The position numbers were made by a program, and so were the translations under genes. The notes beneath the pieces were generated by a model. It made no database searches and was not told the DNA's origin. It saw only the letters and a list, made by a program, of their open reading frames with translations. From Eutrigla gurnardus (lineage: Eukaryota > Chordata > Actinopteri > Perciformes > Triglidae), in assembly GCA_963514095.1 (NCBI GenBank), contig OY741280.1:13586297-13650296 (forward strand): a stretch of 64,000 nucleotides of DNA, written 5' to 3'. Each line of letters opens with the position of its first letter. The stretch's first letter is position 1. Shown here piece by piece: positions 34,358-46,192 of this stretch.

Positions 34358-37300
34358 ATGGGGTGCTCCACCAGTTCCCAGACTTCAGCGGTAGATACGA
34401 CTCGACCCAGCACTAAGCCCGAGGAGAGCAACGGAGCCAGCACAACAGGTGATGCACCAAGCTTCACACATAGTGTAACACATATGAGATATGGGGAAAT
34501 GCATTTCGCATATGTGTTACACCTGTAGGTAGCATTCATTGCAAGCATATTTATTTGCCAAACCCAGAATATTACATGCATTAATAACTGAAAACAATGC
34601 TTTGTTGTCAACAGTACACTGGAAGCAATGTCCTATCCAAAAATAATGTTGACATACTATTTCATGAATATGTTTTTGCAAAGTGTGTATCTATTTCTAA
34701 ACTTGGCACTGACCAAGCACTATCCCCGCTTTAACTTTAGACATACTCACTTAAACATATCTGTAAATATCAATTTGCTATGACACAACTCAAATTATTT
34801 GTATAAATTATAACTGATGTATAAATGAAATTACTTTTAATAGTAATTTGTATTCATTTTAGATATTATAAATAGTCTTGTATCCTGTTGGTGGTAATGC
34901 TATCATGGAAGGTCACTGCCACATCACCCATATTATCATCCTGTGGTGAACAGTGCTCTGCTAAGGAGGACCCATTTTACATGCAAATGATCATCAGTGT
35001 ATTTCTATGGGTGCAGAATCTGATGTCTGTAATTTTAGAGGGCCACAGCTCCACTAGTGACATGATGGGAAAGTTTATTGTCACGATTCAACAGTGTCCT
35101 CCCTGAGAGACAGTGGCATGAAAACAGATTTGGTGACAGTCTACGGTTTCAATAGGAAATGGAGAAGCCGCTTTGGACATTTTGTTGTAGTGGGTCCAAG
35201 GTGGCCCGGCCGTGATGCAAACTAGGACACTTATCAAGGTAAAACACAGGCACTGGATCGTGTGTTTGCATTCTGTGGTGGTAAGGAAGAGTAGGAACCT
35301 ATAAATATGTGCTGGTTTAATTTGCATGCTATTCGCGAAATTTGTGTTGTGTGTGCGTCTTCAATAGGTGAGGTTTTTTTTAGCAGTTCTGCCAGCTTAA
35401 GCATTATTTGACAGAAAACCCAGAGAAGACGAAGGGGAACAACTGGTAAAAGATTGACTAAGGGACCACATCTGAGCAAGTGTCTCATTCCTTAAAGAGA
35501 TATTACAGCCTTATGCGATGGAAGCATGGAGACCCATGCATGCATAAGAGACTATGCTGAAATGTGTAGACTGATAGGGATAAACTTTGCTAGCAAGTTG
35601 CTCTCCAGGCTTACCAGCTGAATGACATTGAAGAGCCAGGTGGTCCTGTTATCGTCTTAGAGGTCAGAGGGAAATGTGTCAGCATGTTTTCTTCTCTTTG
35701 AATTTGTCTCATTTCCTTCGCCTGATGCTACTCGTCACCCTCAAGAAAGAAAGATTACATTCATTAACCCACTGTCCATTCATTTAACATTTAAACGACA
35801 CAATCTTTTAAAAAGAGAATATTGTGACACATATGATGAAAGGGAAACAGAAAGGGAAAGACATCTCATTTACAAACATAGATGATCAGACTTCTATAAT
35901 CAATTCAAATACTTGCAATGCAAATCCCCCAGAAAAACGGTGTGTAAGGTTGTCATGCACATTGTCAAACACATATAACCGCTCCATAGAGCTGCAAACT
36001 GTTTGGTATGAGGCTGTTAATGTTTATTATCAACAATCCACATAATCATTCACTTTGTGGTTTCAATTAATGCGTCACCGGGGGTTTATTCTTTTTTACT
36101 TCCTACACAAAGATCTGTAGCAACAGCTTATTTTCCCAGTCATTTCTAGAGGAACAGTTGGTCAAGTATCATTGCTCGTCTTGGTTTGGCGGTAGCTTTG
36201 CTTGGTCCAGTGGTAGGAGACTGGAGTAAGATCCATGGATGAGTCATTTTGTTTGTATACAACTCTTATTTTATTATTAACTTAATTCTCATAGTATTCT
36301 CAAACTGAGTAGAACAAAATGTGTTGCATGGCACCCATAATGATATGTGTTAGCGTACTTGTTTGCTCTTTGGCTTTGGGTTAAGTCAATTTTGAGCCAT
36401 TAGTCAACACAAATATAATGTCAACCTCAACAATGGAAAGAGCCGAGTAGTGATGACTCGAACGGTCTCACATCTCAATAATGAAAGTCTTGTTCCTGTC
36501 TGTCTGTTTGGCCTCCTGTCACCATGTAACCATCACAACTGACTGCTGTTCATGTCCTGTGATGTCAAGTTTGAAGACATGTTTTATTGTGGGGCATTGA
36601 TATGACAGACAGTAGTAGAGAAATGACAGGAAAGTAAGTAAGACAGTTTGTCATCTGCATTATATTGAAATATTTTGCCTTCTTGATTTGCAACAATATG
36701 ATACATAATTCAAGCACTTTGACTGCAGTCTTAGTAGACAGTGAATTTGAACTAGTTTTGTATTTTACATCGACTTGTTGGATCACGTGACATGTTCATA
36801 CTCGTGTTCCTGACAGGGGCTGCCAGTGAGAATGGCAAAGTAGCTGAGGACAGCGAAACTATTCCCGACCAGACACCCGCAGCGGCCGGCGATGCTAAGC
36901 CTGCAGACGAACCTGCTGCAGCCGCAACATGTGCAGCGTCCACCGCTGCAGCGCCACCTGCAGCGGTGGAGCCTCAGCTAGTGGAAGCCAGTCCGCCTGC
37001 AGAGGCTGCATCTCCTGCAGAGGCAGCATCTCCTGCAGAAGCAGCATCTCCTGCAGAAGAACCGGCAGCAACAGATAGCACCGCAGAGAAGGAGGCGAGC
37101 TCCTCGGAGCCTGCAGATGTTGCAGCTCCTGAGCAAGGTAGGCTAGAGTCAAAAACACAACTGGGACAGGTCAATGACAAATGTTACATTTTTAACCAGT
37201 GTGCCACTTTGTAAAATATGTGTCAATTAATAGAAATGCATTCACAAATTAGAGTTTAGGCCCATTTCTACATATGTTTTCCAGACTCCCAAATAGACCC

Positions 37301-38697
37301 ATTATACCACTGCTGCAGAGAAACATATTCCACTTTGGATTGAGTTTTCCTTTAATTCTTCTGAACATCTTTACCTGACCAACCTCCTTTATCTCAGCCA
37401 AACGACCAGTTTGAAGCTGTTATGTGAGCCTCGCAAAGCTCTGTTCATTTTCATTGTGAGTTTTATTTCTATGCAAATGTCACTTTTACACAATCTAATC
37501 ACAGTCTTGTGACATCTATCAAACACTTCACAAAGTTCTAAAGGTGATAAGGATGTAATTGCATACCTGTGTATGTATGTATTTATGTGTGTGTGTGTGT
37601 GTCATCAACTGGTTTTCTATAAACGTGTCCCATCGAGCACTATTGTTACCATTGACGGTAACCTGATCGGTGCGAAACCTTCTGCATAGTGACCCAATGA
37701 ACGCGGGCCACCACAGGTCCCAGGTACATAGCGTTCCCTCGGACTTTCCCTACAGTCCCACTGTAATGGCGGTAACCGGGCGGTATCCAACAACACGGCT
37801 TTTAATGAACAATGAGGTGGCCACACAAATATGTGTTTATAAGTCACACATGACTATTTAGTTAATATTTAGGAATCTGGACACTTAAAGTATGGGTTGA
37901 GTTATTTCAAGTAACAATGAATTAATGGGGTTATTGTAATTGTTTTATGAATGATATCACTTTTATTTTGTTCATGTTTGGGCTTAGAGAGGAGTCACTT
38001 TCATTGAGCTACAGACTTGAAAACATATTTAGGATATGTTCTTCCTACCGCCTAAATTCCAAGAGAGCACTTCAGAGCGACTGCAGGTCTGCACAGTGAT
38101 GATCTCTCTGCACACAAAATGGTTATCTATACATGGAAGTGCACCATGGGGAGCCGTGTGACACAGTGCAGCATTATATTGACCTCTATCCGTTCACTTA
38201 TTACATCATGATGCAAATGAGGAGCAGGCGACGGCTTCACGAGGTCAGCTCTTCAGTTTCCCCCTTGTTCTAATGCAAAGTGTCTATCAATGTCATACAA
38301 GTGACACTGTTCATTTATGTCACGGGTTGTGGTCTAACTTTATCTTCAAGCATTTATTCAGGCTTCCTGCCCAGTTACCAGTCCTTCTACAGTGCAAACA
38401 GGTACAAAAGTTATCTGCAGTTTATTTTAGGGATGTTTTATACAAATAAATAACCCACTATATTACATTTAATCCAACAGTTTGACAGCTGGGATATTAT
38501 TTATGGGACTGTATGAGAAAAAAAAGGAGCTGTTTCTCACAGATTTGTTCACGTTTGATACTGATTAAGAACAAAAAAATTATAAAAATGAATACATTTA
38601 TTTAAAAAATAGTCAGCACTCTCCATGACCTTGTATTCATTTGATCTTGACCCCCTTTAGTGTCCAACTTCACAGCCCTGTTTGGATGGCCTGCATG

Positions 38698-38789
<92 letters not shown>

Positions 38790-38916
38790 AACATTTTGTT
38801 GTCATCGTCTCATTGAGATGCAACCTGAGTCCGCAGAGAAACTAGAGCATGCCAACACATACAGGGCTTCCACTGGCCACGGTCGATGTTGTTGCCCGTG
38901 TTTCACAGCCAATGGG

Positions 38917-38996
<80 letters not shown>

Positions 38997-39496
38997 CGTG
39001 TGTCACATAAGCAGAGCGGACATGGCAGCTCATCCACTTATGGATCTGGGGTTGAGAGTAAATGTGTGTTTCCGTTTGTCAATGATGGGATTTCACACCT
39101 TTGGATTAATAGATATTTCAGGCTCAATAATTAATTATTGTGATTTGGTGTGCAGTTCAATCCCTGTCTTAAACGGGAAATGAATCCAAATGATAAAATA
39201 AACATACTTTTTTTGGAAGTACTTTTCACCAAAGAAATAGTTCCTACAATATGAAACAGTGTTCCCAACCTTTAAATGTGATTGTTTGCTGTTCACATGT
39301 GCAAATCGTTCCCTCTCTTTCTAAACAGAAAAGGTGGAGGCCTCGCCGACTGACTCTGAGCCGACGAAAGAGGAGGCACCAGGTGAGTGAAGCTGTAATG
39401 CCACATGTGATGTGACATATGTTACATCATCCGGATGGAAACGTCTACGCCACCCTAACGCGTTTCCCTTTTTTGTTTTCAGCTCCCAGTGAGTGA
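34358..39496 (+). CDS. erich5: Glutamate-rich protein 5-like (ERICH5, C8orf47), short Ala/Pro/Glu-rich
   Basis: This is a protein of unknown function in vertebrates. Four exons in phase encode 159 residues, much shorter than human ERICH5 (about 370): 34358-34448, 36817-37137, 39329-39382 and a 14-bp last exon 39483-39496. The start MGCSTSSQTS has the Met-Gly-Cys expected of an N-myristoylated, palmitoylated, membrane-anchored protein; human ERICH5 starts MGCSSS. The rest is low-complexity acidic sequence rich in Ala, Pro and Glu, with tandem PAEAAS repeats at about residues 91-112, and resembles BASP1 or MARCKS-like proteins in composition. The identification rests mainly on the MGCS start and on position between rpl30 and rida, as in human. 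It could be another myristoylated acidic protein. Confidence 0.75.
34449..36816 (+). other. erich5: erich5 intron 1
   Basis: This 2.4-kb intron holds no coding exon I can support. It begins with a strong hairpin (34473-34522). No annotated mobile element was recognised. Confidence 0.5.
34473..34522. repeat. Perfect 14-bp inverted repeat (hairpin) next to erich5 exon 1
   Basis: GTGTAACACATATG at 34473-34486 is matched exactly by its reverse complement at 34509-34522, with a 22-base loop. It starts 25 bp after the exon 1 splice donor. It could be the remains of a miniature transposon or a transcript hairpin near the 5' splice site. Confidence 0.8.
36996..37058 (+). repeat. erich5: 18-bp coding tandem repeat (PAEAAS) in erich5 exon 2
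   Basis: Three near-identical 18-bp units, cctgcagaggcagcatct in consensus, run from 36996 to 37049, with a fourth partial unit after them. Each encodes Pro-Ala-Glu-Ala-Ala-Ser and keeps the frame. Confidence 0.85.
38701..38787. repeat. (GT)n microsatellite, about 43 units
   Basis: Uninterrupted GT dinucleotides lie inside erich5 intron 2. The Cys-Val or Thr-His open frames across it are repeat artefacts. Confidence 0.97.
38916..38994. repeat. (GA)n microsatellite, slightly interrupted
   Basis: A GA-dinucleotide tract with three or four interruptions, lying 130 bp after the (GT)n tract. Confidence 0.95.
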
Positions 39497-40005
39497 AGTG
39501 CGACGTGGACGACTGCATGGATGAGTTTGTTGGAAATGTCTTACTTTGTTTGTATGCACGGGTGAAAGTATGTGTCGGTGTGCATTTGTGTGTGAAAGAC
39601 CTTGTTGCCAAGATGCAGACCCCTCGATAAACTGCTTTCAGTCAGGGTTCCTCAGTCACCACTGTGCCTTCTTCCTCATGACTGTTCCTCATCTTCTGTT
39701 CTCAAACTGTATATAGACAGAGTTCTACGGCACTACGGTGTTTAGTTTCAGAGGATGTCATCATTTCAGGTTAAATTTAAATTTGTATTTATTATCTCAA
39801 ATATGAATATCAGATGTTCTTTCCTGGTCCGTTCTATACTTTTCTACAAAATTACCATTTCTAACCAAAGCCAAAATTTGTTTGATTTATGAAATTATAT
39901 CATTTTTGGGTAACTGGCTTTGATTTTACAAGCATGTTTGTAATGAAAGAGCTGGCGTTTTGAGGAATGTAAAAATGAATTTAAGAGCACAAATGAGATT
40001 AATAT

Positions 40006-40011
40006 AATAAA
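40006..40011 (+). terminator. erich5: Polyadenylation signal of erich5
   Basis: AATAAA about 510 bp after the stop codon. The convergent rida signal lies only about 190 bp away. Confidence 0.6.
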
Positions 40012-40194
40012 TATATGTTAAAAAGTCGTGTCATGTGTCATGATTTCTCTCTTATAAGCAATGAACTGTCAACGTTTTTTTTCTTTTTTTAAATAAGTAT
40101 TTTCTTTGATATATTAATGCAGGACATAAACTGATGTTGGACATTACGTTTTGGGTGAAATAACCATTCTAGAATCAGAGGTTTACTACGTTGG

Positions 40195-40200
40195 TTTATT
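40195..40200 (-). terminator. rida: Polyadenylation signal of rida
   Basis: AATAAA on the minus strand about 300 bp past the stop codon. Confidence 0.55.
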
Positions 40201-40501
40201 AGTGAGAGCTGCATTTGAAACGTGTTGTTATATTTCTCTGGAACAAAACAGAAAATGAGATACCAAACCAGAGAAAGTTGAACCTGAATCTGGCCTCGGT
40301 GACCAGGGATGGTTGCTCAGATACAATCCCACTTCATCATTATGTTCTGTTTTACGCCGGTGAATTAAGGTGTTTTATCTAAATGGGTATAATACCCGAA
40401 AGTAGTTCAGAAGTGTGGCGTGTACATTGAAACTTCTACTGTACAACTAGAAAGCTCACTTGGTGGTTCGACTACAACTTGTTTGCGATGTTGCCGACTA
40501 G

Positions 40502-43302
40502 TCAGGAGTCTGAGAGAGGACCGAGAACGGCAACCGCTTCAATTTCCACCAGCCCACCCTGAAGAGAAAAAGAAGGACAATGAGGTCATGGGAAACAAAG
40601 CAATAATACAATGCTTCTCTGTAACGTTTATGGTCTTATTTTGCCTGAGAGTTGTTTGAGCATGCATCTGAATCTCCACCACCCCAAGTGTATTGATGTA
40701 TATGGACTAGTCCACAGGGCACTGCAGTTCTATACTGGTGGTTTGGTTTGCACTCACTCTGGGAAGAGCAGCGACTTGGTAGGCAGCTCTGGCTGGGAAG
40801 TTACTGCGGAAAACTGGAGGGAAAACGTTAACATTATATCAAAATCGTATTGGAAAAGCAACATTTATAACTCCTTATAAATAGGCCGGCTTCCAATGAT
40901 GCACTCTTTAAAGCTAAATAGATAGGAAAAAATGAAAGTGAAATGTTTAAGGGCATTTTACAAATAATGTTTATCATAGAATATGCAAATACGAGTAATC
41001 ACATTCATCAGACATAGTTGAAACTTTGTCCTGGGAAGTAAATTATCTCACATCCTCTCCTTCCTCTCACCAGGGTCAGGGAAAGTTCCCTGATAGAGTC
41101 AGGAGGGGGGGGGAACGGGAGCTCGGAGCCTATACCTGAGGGGCAACGGCTGGGAGGGTTGGGTTACATCTGCGGGCCTACACGCCGGTGTCCGTTTACA
41201 ACTCACTGGGGCACAGAAGCTTCCATTACACTTGTCTGTTGTGATCCAGGAGGAAATGCCTGGAAATGCCAAGACTGAGCAGCCTGAGAGAGCAGGCCGA
41301 GTGAGCCTGTCTGTCAGGTGACCGCTTCACCTGTCCCGTTCTGAGAGGTGTCGGTGAAATATGAGGCATCGCATGTACGGAATCATTAAAAGTCCCACTG
41401 GAATAATGACAGACTTTTACAGTCTTTCATTGTAATATATCAATATAATAAAATTCACTATTTGCACATCCTTAAGTTTAACTACAACAGTGATGCTTAT
41501 ATAAAGTGAATAAACTGGGCTGCTGGTATAGATGTCATGACAGCCACATGCATATCTCTGACAGTGTTGGTTAAAGGCTGCCCCTGTGTGGCTGCTTTTA
41601 TATTAGAATATAGAAACATGAGAGGGAAAACCAACAGCACGTTATCAATTTGAACCGCATCTACTGTTTTCAATTAGAATCTGTTTTATCGCATATTTGA
41701 AGAGCATGGAAATTCATGCAGTATTTTCTTACATGTTTTGTAGACCTCATTGACGCTGTTAAAGTCGTTGATATCAGCCAGCAGCACGGTCGTCTTCACC
41801 ACTGAAATCAGAGAGTTTGTTACGTTTCATCGTCCAAACCGGATCAAGACTCCGGAGCAGCCGCTGAGTCACTTATCTCACCATTGGTGTAGTCACATCC
41901 AGCGGCTTTAAGGATCTCCCCCATATTGATGAGAGCCTGAGAAACATTGTGATACACAGTCAATCAATATTTAATATCGTCATTCACATTGCATGCTCTT
42001 TATAGATGTATTTCAGACTGAATAGACATTCAGATGGAAAACATCTATTATTTTGATTTGTCAGTGTTGTCTGATTAATGTTCTGTTTTTGTGTGTTTTT
42101 TTAGGGGCTTTACCCTCATGGTTGGAAGCACTTATCTTTGGTGAACTCTATCAATTTCTATCGCCTTTTAATAAAGTTTAAAAAAAGCTTTAAAAAGGAA
42201 AAAACACTGCTCTGATAAGTGCTCACCTGTTTGGCCTGTGCCTGCACCCCTCCATCTACCAGCTGACCAGAGGCCACTTCCATCCCCAGCTGACCTGAGA
42301 TGTACATTGTTCTGTCCACGACCACGGATTGGCTGAGGATGAAACACAGAGACAAGAGAGACAAATGCACTATTTAGACCTGGATACTTCACGCTAGACT
42401 AAAAATTATATCTAATTTATACTTTTAGGTTATTTTTATGATGTTGCAATTAACATTTTTTGGTGCATGTACTCACTCTATCTGAATCCACTTTATATAG
42501 GCCTATACTTATTTATTAATATTTTACTTTCTGTTTTATGAGTGGACAGCGTCTACTAAAAGTGCACGCTGATATTGTAATGGCGATGACGACGAAGATG
42601 CATCTGAAAGAAAACTGTAGGGTTATTCTATCGGCACTCAAGGACATAAACTAAGTTTTCTAAAAACTCAGTTATGTGCTAGAAGATAAGACACTTTCAC
42701 ACCAGACACAACAATGGCTAAATAACCTTGAATCTAAATAAGAAAACTCAAAGGCCATTCACTCTGAAGTAACCAACCACACCGACAGCCTATTGGCCAG
42801 AGAAGGAACGCCCCTCACCCACTGAATTAAACAAGAAAACACACAAAACACTGCTGTTCTTGATGAATTCAGTTTTAATCAAGCAATTATATTGTATTAT
42901 TTGTGCATTTTGGATCATTTAGACTGGTGAGGTATTCCACATAATATTAATCCATACCTGTATATTCCCTGTCTGATAGGGGCTTTTGGTGTGTAGGGGA
43001 TTTGTCGACGAATAGATGCCATTTCAAGTCAGCTGTCTGTCTCTACCACGCGGCGCTCCTTCGAAAAGTTCGACTCTGACACGAGCAGGTGAGTTCATTG
43101 CCCACTAAAAAACCCGCCCCTGATCAAACACTGGGCTGTCCCTTCGTGGATTCACCCATTCACTCAAACACGTTGCGGACCAGCGTCAAGTCTTGAAAGT
43201 TTTCGCACACTTTAAAGTGTTGTCAAAGTGTCCTCACCTGTACGGACCGATGGCAGCCGGGGCTGACGCCGTGTTGATGATCTTTCTGTTGAGCGCAGCC
43301 AT
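40502..43302 (-). CDS. rida: 2-iminobutanoate/2-iminopropanoate deaminase (RidA, HRSP12, UK114)
   Basis: RidA is a trimeric enzyme that hydrolyses reactive enamine/imine products of amino-acid metabolism to ketoacids and ammonia. Minus-strand exons in phase: 43302-43238 (exon 1a), 42332-42227, 41936-41882, 41801-41733, 40813-40758 and 40558-40502. They encode 135 residues (human 137). Exon 1a begins MAALNRKI and ends APAAIGPY, like mammalian RIDA. The core has SQSVVVDRTMYISGQLGM, KTTVLLADINDFNSVNE and SNFPARAAYQVAALPR with the catalytic-site Arg, then GGLVEIEAVAVLGP. A second candidate first exon at 43022-42958 has the same length and phase (see separate entry). AATAAA on the minus strand is at 40200-40195. 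The erich5 and rida genes converge, as in human. Confidence 0.95.
42958..43022 (-). CDS. rida: Alternative first coding exon (1b) of rida
   Basis: On the minus strand an ATG at 43022-43020 opens 21 codons plus AG, ending at a good donor (gtatgg, 42957-42952). The peptide begins MASIRRQIPY and ends PKAPIRQGIY. It has exactly the same 65-nt length and phase as exon 1a and would splice equally well to the exon at 42332. About nine of 21 residues match exon 1a, mainly the start and the KAP/SAP...Y part. It lies in the intron after exon 1a, 215 bp downstream, and would need its own promoter. It looks like a tandem duplicate of exon 1. Expression is not shown by the sequence. Confidence 0.75.
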
Positions 43303-43619
43303 GTTTTCCTGACCCGTTTATCGAGGTTTCTACACCGCAAAGAGGCTGTGAATGAAGGAAATCTGCAGGAAGCTCGCGGACAGTTGCTGCTGCCGTGAAG
43401 CCTACCGTAATGTTTGTCAACAAGCGCACGCTGCATTGTTTTGGAGGAACTTCTTCGGAAATAGCGTGCAAACAGAAAATAGTTGCGTCCTTAGTAGAGA
43501 AGTTACGGCGCGACAGGTGGTCATTCATGGTTTCACCTCAGAGGTCCAAGTCTCCTTTTATAAACTCAGAGAGAAGATAAAAAGCATTCCACTGCAGGTA
43601 TGGTTAACTATAAGTAACT

Positions 43620-46192
43620 TTTATTATTTCTTGCACCTTTTTCAAAAATAAAGTATTACAAACAAAACATAATAAATTAAGTGGTTCAAACATAGATGCT
43701 TACATTCCACTCTAGAGTTTCAAGTTGTTATATAGTGGAAAAAAACGATGAAATAAATGAAAACAAAATCATATAGCCATATATCAAAGTGATTTCAGAT
43801 TTCTTTACATATTGCAGATTCTCTGCAAAGTCATATTTCCAAGTCATTTTCTTTTTCTAAAATTGTACAGAGCAAATAGCTTCTGTTTAAGCTGAAAATC
43901 CATCTTCCATATTAACAGTGCTCTCACCTGTACATTTAATACAATAGCGTTCCACTAGATAGCAAACACAATTATAAACATGCATAGTCTAAAACGCGCG
44001 GAAATCAAGCCAAATATATTTGACGAAAGGCCGAAATATTAACAGCTACCATATTGTCATGAAAAGAAAATGTTTTAATCACATTAAATAAATAAACTGT
44101 GAATGCTTGTGTGTAAGTTTTCAATGCACTGCAGACTTAATTCATGAAAACAATTCATGGCAAGAATGAACAGGTTTAAAAAAATAAGGAAGAAAAAAAG
44201 CTCAACCATACAGACATGATCAAAAGCTGAGAAAACACATTGAAATCTGGATTCAGGATTTAAAATCTACTCAAAGATTATTGTATTATCAAATTATTGA
44301 TTAAATTCAGTACGAGCTGAACCGTCAAGACTGCATATTAATATTCGTATGTAACAGTAACCCATAGGTATATTGAACATGTATTTGAAAACAGTCAAAA
44401 TTCATTCAAAGGGTCCCCATTAGCACGTGTGAAATCAATGTCAAAACTTAACTACAACCATAACAGAGCAGGTTGTTTCCTGTGAGATAAGTAAATTAAA
44501 CATTCAACACTGAAATACAATCCAACTAACATTGTTTTTGGAGGTCAATAATGATTATAAATATTAGAGATTTAAGAACAGTGACTTTTTTTGGGGGATA
44601 TGCACACAACATTAAAAAAAATTATATTTTCATTAAATGTGTCCGATGAACAACATAATTAATCACTGGAAAAGTTGCATAAATTTGGCTATTTTTGCCA
44701 TCAAAAACGAGCTTGAAGAGTAACAATATCTTAATTCCTTCATTCATAATCACACCTAAAAGTCAGAAAACTGTACTGTAGGAAGCAAAAACTGCACAAG
44801 CTCAATCATGACTGCTGAAACATTGATATAAGCCGACGGGAAAGTAGCAAACTGAAATTCAGACGTGAGATGTGTGGCTAATGCAGCGGCTCTGTTTTTC
44901 CAAAGTATACAGTATCAGTCAGTCTTTGTTTCGCTTTTCATCTCAACTTGGTGTTTTATTGCTCCATGAAGCAGTTTTTCTGACAGGTTGACATCTAGTC
45001 AAAATGTTTGAGAAAGCCACATTGGAATCTGAAGTTTATCAATAAAAGAATAACATAAAACATAATAAATAGAACCTTGAAATAAATCTGCAGGTTTTTA
45101 AAAACCAGGGACGTTACATTAAGTCGTACAGTATTGTGGAATGCTTTCGCTTGTATGGAAATCAGGTTGTTTTTTTAGGATATTACATTTAGGAATGAAT
45201 TTCAGTGCCAACTCTGGTATTCATTTGGATCATTTTGTCAAGGAAAAGCTTTAAATTCACAAAGAGCAGGGGGACAGATGTGTTATCAGGCACCAAAATG
45301 TCTATATCTAGACAGTGCACTGGAAGTTTAAAAGAAACAAAAAAAAAAACATAATTAAATAAATGATAAGACTAATGAAATAAGTTTAGAATTTTCTGAT
45401 CCACCACGAAAACATGCATGATCCATCCTTCACTACCCACATGGTCATATCTGTCCATTCTTGCAACTTTCCTCATTCCACTTCCAACTCATCTCCACGT
45501 GAGGAAATGGACTTAACTACCCGACGACTTTGTTGTATCTTTTTCCATTTTAAAACCAGATTTCAAATATTTTAAGGCATTCTCAACTATCAACATTATC
45601 TTGATTGTCTTTGGTCATGGACAAGCCTCCACAGCTTCTTGTTGCAGGTATTTCCAAACTAAGCTCTACGTTATATTTACACTGTATGTAAAAAGTCTGA
45701 GGAAAAAGACCACTCATCATTGCCCACTGTGATTACACTGCTGCTGCTATTGCCACAGGATTGGCTTCCTTATGCATTGATGGGGATCCCCAGGGGTTTT
45801 CTGTGTGACATAGAACGCAATTTAATTTGGAAAAGGGGGAATTTATGTTTTCACTTCAGGATTTATAACAGCCAAGCCTTCGTTCTCACTTTGACCTGAG
45901 TGTCATCTATGCGAAAGCAACTTAACAGGAACTGTAGAAACAAATATACGTTTTAAAACTGAGGAACCGCATCGAGACTTAGTGTAGAAACAAGGCAGAT
46001 GGGTGTAGATTCCAGGAGCCAAAATGGATGTAAAAGGCATCTAACTTCATTTGGAGGCAAGTTAGCAGCCAGTTAGAACAGCAGTGGGCTTCCAACATAG
46101 ACAATAAGGTCATCTTAGTTCCTCTGAGTCAATGGGACGCAAAAGTTGTGGCGACTGTGGCTTTGGGGAACCGAGAATAGGGGGAGGAGCAC
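43620..46192 (-). other. stk3: stk3 3'UTR
   Basis: About 2.6 kb of AT-rich sequence without coding signal follows the stk3 stop on the minus strand. Candidate AATAAA signals on that strand are at 44960-44955 and 43625-43620. If the distal one is used, stk3 transcripts end about 320 bp before the rida exon 1a ATG, so the two same-strand genes nearly touch. Confidence 0.55.

Larger units (their letters stand above)
37138..39328 (+). other. erich5: erich5 intron 2, with microsatellites
   Basis: This 2.2-kb intron has no coding signal. It contains the long (GT)n at 38701-38787 and the (GA)n at 38916-38994. Confidence 0.6.

Noticed and set aside
38602..38961. Cys-Val, Thr-His and Arg-Glu open frames
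   Set aside because: Translations of the (GT)n and (GA)n microsatellites.
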